Shown here one piece after another: positions 9,280-14,968 of a stretch of DNA of 14,968 nucleotides. The DNA is taken from the NCBI GenBank assembly GCA_016875645.1, contig VGPE01000046.1:1-14968 (forward strand), given 5' to 3'. Made by a program: the position numbers and the translations under genes. The stretch is from Chloroflexota bacterium (GTDB lineage Bacteria; Chloroflexota; Limnocylindria; Limnocylindrales; CSP1-4). The stretch's first letter is position 1. Every line of letters starts with the position of its first letter. The notes beneath the pieces were generated by a model. It was not told where the DNA came from. It was given only the letters and a program-made list of their open reading frames with translations, and did no database searches.

Positions 9280-9312
9280 GAATCAGCGGCGAAACAGCGG
9301 CGAATCAGCGGC
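9280..9312. repeat. Three tandem copies of an 11-bp unit
   Basis: The unit GAATCAGCGGC occurs at 9280-9290 and 9302-9312, with GAAACAGCGGC between them at 9291-9301 (one mismatch). The array spans the 3' end of the minus-strand Asp-box gene; the TGA stop of that gene (9305-9307 on the minus strand) lies inside the third copy. It sits between two convergent genes and has no hairpin character. Confidence 0.8.
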
Positions 9313-10509
9313 GGACGTCGCCCACGAACACGAGCCCGCCGCGCGTGTAGTTGCCCGGATCCGGGTCGTTGAACCAGCCGACGGCCAGCACGCGCCGGCC
9401 CCACGCAGCGGCGTCGAGGATCAGGTCGCCGTCCTCGGAGCCATAGCCCGGATTCGGGAGGGAGCCGGCGCGGCGCCACCCTGACGTTCCCGTGGGCGAG
9501 AAGAACGCAGTCGGCGCGAGGCCATCGGTCGGGAGCCCCTGCTCGGCGATCGCCACGACGCCCCGGGACGTGGCGACCAGCTTGATCAGTTGCTCACCGG
9601 CGCGCCGATCGGTGAAGAACGCAACGCGACGCCAGGCGGTGCCGTCGAGGGAGAACCAGATGCCCATGCCGGCCGCTCCCACCGCCGACACGTCGTCGCC
9701 GCCCGCCAGATACCCGGACGGAATGCGGATCACGTCGTTGAGCGTGGTCGCACGCAGGGTCGGCAGGTGATGGCGCGTCCAGCGCAGCCCGTCGGGGGAC
9801 GTCACGATCACGGCTCGGGACCGCTCTGCGCAGTCCGAGCCGACCGCGACGAAGCGATTCCCGCTCGCCGCGATGGCCTCCGGGCAGAACGACGCGTACG
9901 TGTGGATCCGGGTCCAGTTGCGCCCGTCGTCGGAGGCCCAGATCGCGGCAGGAGGCACCTTCGGCCCCCCGGCCGTGCCTGTGACCCGACCCGCTGCGAT
10001 CCAGCGCGAGGCACCGGCCGCCGCGTCGGTCACGATCGATCCGTTCGACGGCGGCCGCCCGGTCTCCCAGGTGACGCCGTCGCGCGAGGAGGCGGCCGCG
10101 CCGGACATCACCAGCGAGAGCACGCCGTCGTGAGCGGTGAGGTGGACCGAGCCTTCGAATGGCGTCCGCGTCAGGACCTGACCTGGAATCGGCAGCCGGG
10201 CTTCCGTCCATGTCACGCCGTCGGCGGATCGGAACGCGGCGGCGGGCGGCTGTGCGGGGCGCTCGAGCGCGGTCGAGACGCGCGACGTGCCGACACCCAC
10301 GAAGCGCCGGCCGTCGTGAACGATCGCCCAGATCGTCCGGCCGGACGTCATCTCGTACCCGCCTTCACACGCAGCCGGATCGGCTTCGAGAGCCCAGGCG
10401 ACGATCGCATTCGACGTGGTTCGGCACGCAGCTGCGGCCGAGGGGGGGCAGCCGCGACGAGGCCCGGGAGGGCAGCGCACAGCAGCGCAGACAGGACGAA
10501 TCGGCGCAT
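9305..10509 (-). CDS. Secreted Asp-box (BNR-like) repeat protein, apparently frameshifted
   Basis: The mature frame (9305-10480) encodes about 390 residues with six beta-propeller-style Asp-box-like motifs of the form S-x-D-G-x-x-W: near residues 85-91, 132-138, 183-189, 228-234, 277-283 and, degenerate, 328-335 (numbered from the GTG at 10480). Such repeats occur in sialidase-like and other extracellular propellers; no catalytic sialidase residues are evident, so enzyme activity is not claimed. The GTG at 10480 gives no signal peptide. One frame over, an ATG at 10509 with GGAG seven bases upstream encodes a textbook signal peptide (MRRFVLSALLCAALPGLVAAA). The two frames meet at a 7-C run (10448-10442); one extra C would join them into one 402-residue exported protein. 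It lies 87 bp downstream of the J-domain gene on the same strand. Either a sequencing/assembly error, a recent mutation, or slippage explains this. Confidence 0.75.
10442..10448 (-). other. Homopolymer tract at apparent frameshift
   Basis: Seven consecutive C on the minus strand separate the signal-peptide frame (ATG at 10509) from the Asp-box frame. In the signal frame the run reads GCC CCC CCT; a single added C, or a -1 ribosomal slip on C CCC CCC, gives GCC CCC CCC TCG and continues into the mature domain through a short Ala-rich stretch. Confidence 0.7.
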
Positions 10510-10596
10510 CGGTTTCTCCGGCTCGCCCCCTCCGGCTGGCTCGCGATTGTAGTTCCGGACGGCCGTTCGCCCGCGTGACGGCGAGTCAGCGCGTCG

Positions 10597-11682
10597 TCAA
10601 GCGCGTCGAACAGTGGCGGTCGGGCGCGGATCCCGACCGACGTCGGCGATCGCCGCCCACGGTGCCCGCAGCGCGTCAAAGTCCCGGGCGGAAAAGATGG
10701 GCCGCAGGACCGCGACGTGCGCGATCTGTGCGAAGGCCTCCTGCAGCCGGGCCCGGTCCGCGCTCGGGATGGCATCGAGCCGCAGAGCAGCCGCCGCGTC
10801 GCGCCGTGCGAGCGCCGCCGAGACCCGCAATGCCGTGTACTCCGAAGCCGGGACGTCGGCCGGCCAGGGCCGCTGCGAGACCCGAGCGTGGTCCAGCGCG
10901 GCTGCCACGGACTCAGCATCCGAGGGCGTCGCGCGTGCGAGGCGCGCGAGCAGTGCCCGGACCTCGCGACCGTTCGGGCCGTACCGCGCCTGCCCGACAG
11001 CCGACTCCCAGCCACCGCGCATCCCCTCGAGCAGCGGCTCCGGATCGGCGAACTGGTGGACCAGGAACGGCTCGAGCACGATGGCTTGTCCGAACGCACG
11101 TGCGGCGGTGCGGGCACCGGAGTCAGCAAGCGCGCGTTCCGGGAGCCGCCGGTCGAGCAGTGTTTCGAGCGCCTCGACGCGCGCCCACAGTTGCCGCGGC
11201 ACGATGTGGCGCAGCATGGCGGGCCCGAGGTCGACCTCGGCCACGGAGAGCCGGTCCAGGTCGTCCACCGAGAGCCGCGCGGCCTGCCGCAGGAACCTCC
11301 GCACCGCCGCCGTCCCAGGACCGAAGACCTCCTCGAGTCCGTCCGGGGCCTCGGCCGGCGCGGATGAGGGCGCATCCCGGCCCGGGGGTCTTGCCGAGGC
11401 TGGCCGCGAACGCTGCCCCGCCGGCGCCGCGCCCCCGGCAGTCCGGGCCGGTCGGGCTCGCCGGATCCGGGCAGCGTCGTACCGTGCTCGCCGTGCCGGG
11501 TCGGCGAGCCAGTCGTGGGCGACGTTGATCCGCTTGGCCTCCTCGAGCGACTCGGTCCCGGCCACATCGGGATGGTGCCGCTTGAGCAGCGCGCGCCAGG
11601 CGCGCTCGATGCTCGACGAGTCGGCGTCAGCCGGGACGCCGAGGCGGCCGTAGAGGTCGTCGTCGGGGATGGGACCGGGCAC
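10597..11682 (-). CDS. J-domain protein with uncharacterised C-terminal region
   Basis: A 361-residue protein beginning with a DnaJ-type J domain (about 6-72): DDLYGRLGVPADADSSSIERAW, the invariant HPD in LLKRHHPDVAG, and AHDWLADPARRARYD. J domains stimulate the ATPase of Hsp70 (DnaK), so a co-chaperone role is likely. There is no G/F region, CxxCxGxG zinc centre or canonical DnaJ C-terminal domain. Instead a Pro/Ala/Arg-rich linker (about 73-110) leads to about 240 residues of mostly helical, Arg/Ala/Leu-rich sequence I do not recognise. The frame is open to 11799, but a promoter at 11720-11748 lies inside that extension, so the GTG at 11682 is chosen; its Shine-Dalgarno is weak (GAG eight bases upstream). 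The Asp-box gene follows on the same strand; a lipoprotein gene is divergent. Confidence 0.85.
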   Translation of the reverse strand: MPGPIPDDDLYGRLGVPADADSSSIERAWRALLKRHHPDVAGTESLEEAKRINVAHDWLADPARRARYDAARIRRARPARTAGGAAPAGQRSRPASARPPGRDAPSSAPAEAPDGLEEVFGPGTAAVRRFLRQAARLSVDDLDRLSVAEVDLGPAMLRHIVPRQLWARVEALETLLDRRLPERALADSGARTAARAFGQAIVLEPFLVHQFADPEPLLEGMRGGWESAVGQARYGPNGREVRALLARLARATPSDAESVAAALDHARVSQRPWPADVPASEYTALRVSAALARRDAAAALRLDAIPSADRARLQEAFAQIAHVAVLRPIFSARDFDALRAPWAAIADVGRDPRPTATVRRA

Positions 11683-11719
11683 GCTGAAACTCGCGCTGGT
11701 CCACCGGAGGGGTCGTCGG

Positions 11720-11748
11720 ATCGTAGGCCAGCTGTAACGTGTCCGCAA
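11720..11748 (-). promoter_or_regulatory. Predicted sigma-70 promoter of the J-domain gene
   Basis: On the minus strand TTGCGG (11748-11743) is followed by a 17-base spacer and TACGAT (11725-11720). The predicted start is near 11713, about 30 bases before the GTG at 11682. The -10 match is good (4 of 6, with T1, A2, A5 and T6); the -35 is moderate (TTG conserved). Confidence 0.5.
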
Positions 11749-11836
11749 CAACTCCGAGAGCGAGGCCGCTGGCGGTCGCCGCCCCGGATTGGGCAGCATT
11801 GCGCGGCCTGACCGGGTTCACACCACCGGAGTCGTC

Positions 11837-12289
11837 ATGCGCCTGTCGCCTTCCGCCGCCCTCCTGGTCCCCCTGGTCGCCCTCGTCGTCGGATGCTCGG
11901 CCGGCCCGGGTGCATCGCCATCGCCCACCGGGCGGCCATCCGTGGCGCCGACAGCCGCACCGTCGGGTTCGACGGGCCGCGTCGTGGTGACCTTCCTCGT
12001 CGCCGGCGAGGAGGAGTACCGGATCGAACTGACCGACCCGGCCGATCTCGACATTGCCCGCAGGCTGCTGGCCGGCGAGGAGGCGCCTGGCATTCCCAAC
12101 GGCATCGTCGTGCGCGGCGACCCAGGGGTGAACACGGGCTACAGCTGGCACATCGATCCCGACACCCTTGAGTTCGCCGACATGACCGTCGAGGTCTGCG
12201 ACGGGCGTCCGTCGGACGTGGAGGCGAACCAGATCACCTCCGACCGCTACTGCCCGTGGGATGCGAAGGTGATCAGGATCCAGGAGTAG
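11837..12289 (+). CDS. Lipoprotein with BP74-like domain
   Basis: A 150-residue predicted lipoprotein. The type II signal peptide is MRLSPSAALLVPLVALVVGC with lipobox VVGC and lipidated C20. A Pro/Ser/Thr-rich tether (21-47) follows, then a compact domain of about 100 residues. The domain has the pattern VTFLVAGEEEYRIELTDP (51-68), IARRLLAGEE, IPNGIVVRG, YSWHIDPDTLEFADM (102-116), VEVCDGRPSDVE (118-129) and YCPWDAK (138-144). From memory this LTDP / W-H-x-DP / EVCD / CPW order matches the BP74 N-terminal-type domain, annotated in some bacteria as calmodulin-binding-like; its bacterial role is unknown to me. The two cysteines C121 and C139 could pair outside the cell. The ATG at 11837 has GGAG five bases upstream; an in-frame ATG at 11789 would bury the signal peptide. 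It is divergent from the J-domain gene and convergent with the aldolase gene. Confidence 0.8.
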   Translation: MRLSPSAALLVPLVALVVGCSAGPGASPSPTGRPSVAPTAAPSGSTGRVVVTFLVAGEEEYRIELTDPADLDIARRLLAGEEAPGIPNGIVVRGDPGVNTGYSWHIDPDTLEFADMTVEVCDGRPSDVEANQITSDRYCPWDAKVIRIQE

Positions 12290-12312
12290 CCCGGATCCGG
12301 CCTCCGCCTCGA

Positions 12313-12324
12313 CGGCTTCGGCCG
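12313..12324. terminator. Small cUUCGg hairpin between convergent genes
   Basis: CGGC-TTCG-GCCG forms a 4-bp stem with the very stable C(UUCG)G tetraloop in the 48-bp gap between the lipoprotein stop and the convergent aldolase stop. A 10-bp palindrome CCGGATCCGG (12291-12300) lies just before it. Placement suits a bidirectional terminator, but there is no T tract on either strand, so support is modest. Confidence 0.3.
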
Positions 12325-12337
12325 CCCAGCCCGTGCG

Positions 12338-13114
12338 TCAGGCCCCCGTCAGGGCCCGGCGGGCCGCAACGACGGCCGCCATCCCGTCGATGACCGCGTT
12401 CATGTCGGAGCTCACTCCGATGAAGCGGAAGCCCATGTCCACATGTCGGGCGAGATCGTCCGGCTTGCGCAACAGGATGCCCGGCGACTTTCCGGCGCCA
12501 CGACAGGCGGCGACCACCTTTGCGTAGGCCTCCAGCTGACGGGGATGCCCGAACTGACCGGGAATCCCGAGGCTGTGGCTGAGATCGGTGGGCCCGATGA
12601 ACAGGACGTCCACGCCGTCGATCGCCGCGACCTCGGCGGCGGCCTCCACGATCGCCGGGTTCTCGATTTGCACGGCGAGCGGCAGGCGTTCACTCCAGGT
12701 GGCGACGTCGGCGTGGGTCACCCCGGCTGCCATCGCGCCGCGCGCCCCGAGGGCCACGCCGCGGATCCCGCCCGGTGGCCAGCGCAGGTAGTCGACGGCG
12801 TCCCTGGCCTCGTCGACGGTCTCGAGCCGGGGCACCATGATCCCGCCGGCCCCGAGGTCAAGGGCCCGCCCGAATCGCAGCCGCGCATTCGATTCGACCC
12901 GCACCAGCGTGGGCGTGCCCGTGGTCTGCGCCGCGTAGAGCTGCGGCAGCAGGCCTGCCTCGGTGCCGCCGCCATGCTCAAGGTCGACCAGGATCCAGTC
13001 CAGACCCGATCGACCGGCGACTTCGACCGCGACGGGCGCGCCCAGGCCGAGGAACGTCCCGATCAGCAGGTCGCCGGCAAGGATTCGCGAGCGGAACGCG
13101 GACGGATCTGGCAC
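12338..13114 (-). CDS. HpcH/HpaI-type class II aldolase
   Basis: A 258-residue cytoplasmic enzyme of the HpcH/HpaI family, which reversibly cleaves 2-keto-4-hydroxy acids (for example 4-hydroxy-2-oxoheptane-1,7-dioate or 2-keto-3-deoxy-L-rhamnonate) to pyruvate and an aldehyde using a divalent metal. Length is normal. The signature elements are IGTFLGLGAP (18-27), ILVDLEHGG (41-49), TPTLVRVESN (67-76), GAGGIMVPRLET (88-99), AVQIENPAIVEAAAE (147-161) and VLFIGPTDLSHSLG (170-183). D44, H47, R72, E151 and D177 fall exactly two residues after the E. coli HpaI residues D42, H45, R70, E149 and D175 that bind metal or catalyse. The exact substrate is not predictable. The GTG at 13114 is supported by a strong GAGGAGG six bases upstream. 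It starts 56 bp after the thioredoxin gene on the same strand, probably co-transcribed. Confidence 0.92.
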   Translation of the reverse strand: MPDPSAFRSRILAGDLLIGTFLGLGAPVAVEVAGRSGLDWILVDLEHGGGTEAGLLPQLYAAQTTGTPTLVRVESNARLRFGRALDLGAGGIMVPRLETVDEARDAVDYLRWPPGGIRGVALGARGAMAAGVTHADVATWSERLPLAVQIENPAIVEAAAEVAAIDGVDVLFIGPTDLSHSLGIPGQFGHPRQLEAYAKVVAACRGAGKSPGILLRKPDDLARHVDMGFRFIGVSSDMNAVIDGMAAVVAARRALTGA

Positions 13115-13170
13115 GGAGGACCTCCTCGGGACGGGATTGGCGCGAGCCTACCCGGCCCGCCTCGGGACCG

Positions 13171-13671
13171 TCAGGCGCGCAGGAGATGGGGCAGCAGCCG
13201 TGCGACCAGCTGGTCCTTCGGCAGCGCGCCGACGATGCGATCGACCGGCCGCCCGTCCCGGAGGACAACGAGCGTGGGGATGCTGCGCGCCTCGAATTGC
13301 TGCGCCAGGCGCGGGTTCTCGTCCACGTTGACCTTGACTACCTTGAGGCGGCCGCTGTACTCGCCCGCCAGCTGCGCCAGGATGGGCCCGACGAACTGGC
13401 ACGGCCCGCACCACGGTGCCCAGAGGTCGACGAGCACGGCGGGTTGTGCGCGCGCCTCGGCCTCGAACGTGGCATCGGTTGCGGCCACGAGCCATGGCAG
13501 CTTCGACCCGCACTTGCCGCAGTGGGGCACGCCGCGTGCGCTGGGCCGGATCGTGTTCTTCATGCCGCAGCTCGCGCACGTGAGGACCGAGACCGGGCCC
13601 CTCTGGTGTGGCCGGTCCGCGGCCGAGCCGGATCCGGTCCCGGGTGCCGTCCGCCCGGATTCCGCCGTCAT
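13171..13671 (-). CDS. trxC: Thioredoxin with N-terminal zinc ribbon (thioredoxin 2 type)
   Basis: A 166-residue cytoplasmic thioredoxin, which reduces protein disulfides using electrons from thioredoxin reductase. The thioredoxin fold (about 62-166) has the active site WAPWCGPC (C88, C91), VNVDENPRLAQQF and the cis-proline loop SIPTLVVLRDG (P132). In front of it is a zinc ribbon with two CxxC pairs, CASC (C32, C35) and CGKC (C51, C54), as in E. coli thioredoxin 2, so the trxC symbol follows architecture rather than proven orthology. The first 28 residues are low-complexity Gly/Ser/Ala and probably disordered, longer than usual. The ATG at 13671 is chosen over an in-frame GTG at 13695; neither has a strong Shine-Dalgarno, and the true start could be further in. 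It precedes the aldolase gene and is divergent from the membrane-protein pair. Confidence 0.92.
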   Translation of the reverse strand: MTAESGRTAPGTGSGSAADRPHQRGPVSVLTCASCGMKNTIRPSARGVPHCGKCGSKLPWLVAATDATFEAEARAQPAVLVDLWAPWCGPCQFVGPILAQLAGEYSGRLKVVKVNVDENPRLAQQFEARSIPTLVVLRDGRPVDRIVGALPKDQLVARLLPHLLRA

Positions 13672-13680
13672 GCCCCGATG

Positions 13681-13696
13681 ATCGCACGATCGCACG
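13681..13696. repeat. Two tandem copies of ATCGCACG
   Basis: ATCGCACG occurs at 13681-13688 and 13689-13696, just upstream of the thioredoxin ATG at 13671. It could be part of a regulatory site or a small tandem duplication. The rest of the 239-bp divergent region (13672-13910) holds the -10 element noted separately and a 10-bp palindrome GCCGGCCGGC at 13861-13870, but no gene. Confidence 0.4.
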
Positions 13697-13826
13697 ACGC
13701 CATCTCCTCCACGCTCCCACGACCCGACCCTTTCATCTCAAGGGGCATGTCGGGGGCGATTCGGGTGCCGGGTCACGGCAGGGACGCACGACGCCCGCCT
13801 GGACGGCGCGGGCGCTGAGGGCCGTG

Positions 13827-13833
13827 CTATATT
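13827..13833 (+). promoter_or_regulatory. Probable -10 element upstream of the membrane-protein pair
   Basis: TATATT at 13828-13833 is the most AT-rich hexamer in the surrounding 240 bp and matches the -10 consensus at 5 of 6 positions. It is preceded by TGC (13825-13827), giving an extended -10 arrangement, which may compensate for the lack of a recognisable -35. A start near 13840 would leave a leader of about 38 or 70 bases before the two candidate ATGs. Confidence 0.45.
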
Positions 13834-13910
13834 CCCGCCGCCGATCGACCTCGGGCGCGTGCCGGCCGGCCGCCGTCATGTCCGCGAACCCCGACCAGCG
13901 AGCAGGGCAC

Positions 13911-14543
13911 ATGGAATCCGTCGACCCCGGACGCCCGCCGGCGCGCTCCGATCGATTCGGGCTCGCCATCCCGATCCTCCTCGCCGCTCTCGGCCTGGCG
14001 GCCGCGGTCATCGCGTGGCGCGGCGGCGTGGCCGCGAACGCCGCCGATGACGCAACCCGAGCCGGCCTCGACGCAGCGCGCCAGCGGGCGGCCAGCGTCA
14101 TCGTCAACGAAGGGCTCGTTGCGCGGACCATCGAGGCGTTCCTCGACTACGAGCGGAGCCGCCAGCGGGCCGACGCGCTCGCGGCCGCGGGGCTCTACGA
14201 GCAGGCCCTCCTGGAGCGCAAGGTCGCCACGAGCCACTGGTTCCTCGTGGACCCCGATTACCTCGACACCGCCGGCAACCTTTCGCCCGACCGTCAGCGC
14301 GCCGCGCTTTTGGCCGACGACGCCAGCCAGGCGGACCTGGGCCCGGCGTTGCACTTCGCCGTCGCCGACGCCGAAACCGCGCGGATCCGCAGCCTGATCG
14401 TGGCAGGCGTGATCCTCGTGTTCGCCCTGCCGTTTCTGACGCTGGCCGAGATCACCGCCGGCCGACTGCGGCTCTTCGGGGTCGGCTCGGGGATCCTGTT
14501 CTTCGCGGGCGGCCTGCTCCTGGCCGGGGCCGCATGGGCCTGA
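13911..14543 (+). CDS. Three-helix membrane protein with extracytoplasmic domain, unknown function
   Basis: A 210-residue protein I do not recognise. One hydrophobic helix at about 18-36 is followed by a helical, charged segment (40-158) predicted outside the membrane, then two hydrophobic helices at 161-179 and 188-208. The segment GLDAARQRAASVIVNEGLV and EAFLDYERSRQRAD suggests amphipathic or coiled-coil helices. It shares ungapped similarity with the next gene (GLDAARQRAAS...DYERS against GLAATDQDASA...QLERS), so the two look like diverged paralogues. The ATG at 13911 has a weak AGGG nearby; ATG 13878 would add 11 residues. Its stop overlaps the next start by 10 bp, indicating an operon and coupled translation. 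A -10 element lies at 13828. A sensor-like or complex-forming surface role is possible but not supported further. Confidence 0.7.
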   Translation: MESVDPGRPPARSDRFGLAIPILLAALGLAAAVIAWRGGVAANAADDATRAGLDAARQRAASVIVNEGLVARTIEAFLDYERSRQRADALAAAGLYEQALLERKVATSHWFLVDPDYLDTAGNLSPDRQRAALLADDASQADLGPALHFAVADAETARIRSLIVAGVILVFALPFLTLAEITAGRLRLFGVGSGILFFAGGLLLAGAAWA

Positions 14544-14968
14544 CCTCAACCGCCCGGCGCGCGGGCGAGCGGGTGCGGCCCCACCTGCGCGAGGGGGACC
14601 TCGGCAAAGGCGGGATCGCGCTCACGCTCGCGCTGCTGACGGTGCTCGCTGCCGTGGTGGCCGGCCTCCAGAGCCACGCCTCGACGACGGCCCAGCAGAG
14701 CCGGCGCGAGGCGGACCGGATCGGCCTCGCGGCCACCGACCAGGACGCGAGCGCGGTTCTCCGGGTCGGCAACGCCTACGGGGCCTATCGCCGCTGGTAC
14801 GAGCAGCTGGAACGCTCGAGCTGGGCCCGCGACTCGCTCACACGCGACCCGGAGGGCACCGATGCGAAGCTGCTCGAGGCATTGGAGCAGATCAATCGGG
14901 GCATCGCCGACTGGGTCGTGGGGCAATCGACGCTGCTCCAGCCGCCCTACTACGACGCGGTCAGGCGC
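14534..14968 (+). CDS. Membrane protein, partial (runs off window)
   Basis: An open frame without a stop to the window end, 145 residues visible. A basic N-terminus (1-26, several Arg) is followed by one hydrophobic helix (about 27-45, IALTLALLTVLAAVVAGL) and a helical, charged, probably extracytoplasmic stretch. By the positive-inside rule the N-terminus is cytoplasmic. It begins with ATG inside the end of the preceding gene (10-bp overlap, 14534-14543), so the two are coupled. The region after the helix aligns without gaps to the same region of the preceding protein (9 of 32 identical around GLAATDQDASAVL and QLERS), supporting common origin. Whether it too ends in two membrane helices cannot be seen. 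Function unknown. Confidence 0.72.
   Translation, partial: MGLTSTARRAGERVRPHLREGDLGKGGIALTLALLTVLAAVVAGLQSHASTTAQQSRREADRIGLAATDQDASAVLRVGNAYGAYRRWYEQLERSSWARDSLTRDPEGTDAKLLEALEQINRGIADWVVGQSTLLQPPYYDAVRR

Noticed and set aside
7845..13757. 12-bp identity CATGTCGGGGGC in two divergent intergenic regions (7845-7856 and 13746-13757)
   Set aside because: Several chance 12-mer matches are expected in a GC-rich window of this size; only two copies and no symmetry.

Overview
The window is about 15 kb of high-GC DNA, densely packed with genes on both strands. It reads as ordinary chromosomal DNA, with no transposase, phage gene, CRISPR array, tRNA or rRNA that I can see. GTG and TTG starts are common, Shine-Dalgarno strength is variable, and intergenic gaps are short. 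Together with the gene content (dnaG followed by rpoD, a fused membrane/spermidine-synthase-like protein, secreted Asp-box proteins, tandem amidohydrolase domains) this suggests a member of the Chloroflexota, possibly a Limnocylindria-type lineage, or a neighbouring high-GC phylum. That placement is inference, because no marker gene settles it by eye.

Left region (96-5718, minus strand): an operon-like run of dnaG primase, the housekeeping sigma factor rpoD, a 76-residue two-helix glycine-rich membrane protein that overlaps the rpoD stop by 4 bp, and a double-domain amidohydrolase. Upstream of dnaG lies a recognisable promoter (-35 5718-5713, -10 5695-5690). It is embedded in a cluster of TGTCAAG/CTTGACA elements, including a perfect 23-bp palindrome just downstream of the predicted transcription start. 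This is the clearest unexplained regulatory structure in the window. It sits over the genes for replication priming and general transcription.

Middle region (5833-9240): a plus-strand fused membrane/spermidine-synthase-like protein converges on, and overlaps by 14 bp, a minus-strand CoA-binding Rossmann protein. A divergently transcribed 12-helix MFS exporter follows. An 11-bp unit repeated three times separates the MFS gene from the next convergent gene and supplies that gene's stop codon.

Right region (9305-14968): a secreted Asp-box (BNR-like) protein is split by an apparent one-base frameshift in a 7-C tract, which separates its signal peptide from its mature domain. Upstream of it on the same strand is a J-domain protein with a well-formed promoter. 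A divergent lipoprotein resembles BP74-type (calmodulin-binding-like) domains. Next come an HpaI-type class II aldolase and a thioredoxin with an N-terminal zinc ribbon, both on the minus strand and probably co-transcribed. Finally, two overlapping plus-strand genes encode related single-span-plus-ectodomain membrane proteins; the second runs off the window.

The genes do not form one pathway. The left block is core information processing. The rest is mostly small metabolic, redox, export and cell-surface genes. No complete new defence or mobile system is visible. The best leads are the dnaG-rpoD operator cluster, the long insert in RpoD, the half-degenerate amidohydrolase, the frameshifted surface protein, the BP74-like lipoprotein and the paralogous membrane pair.
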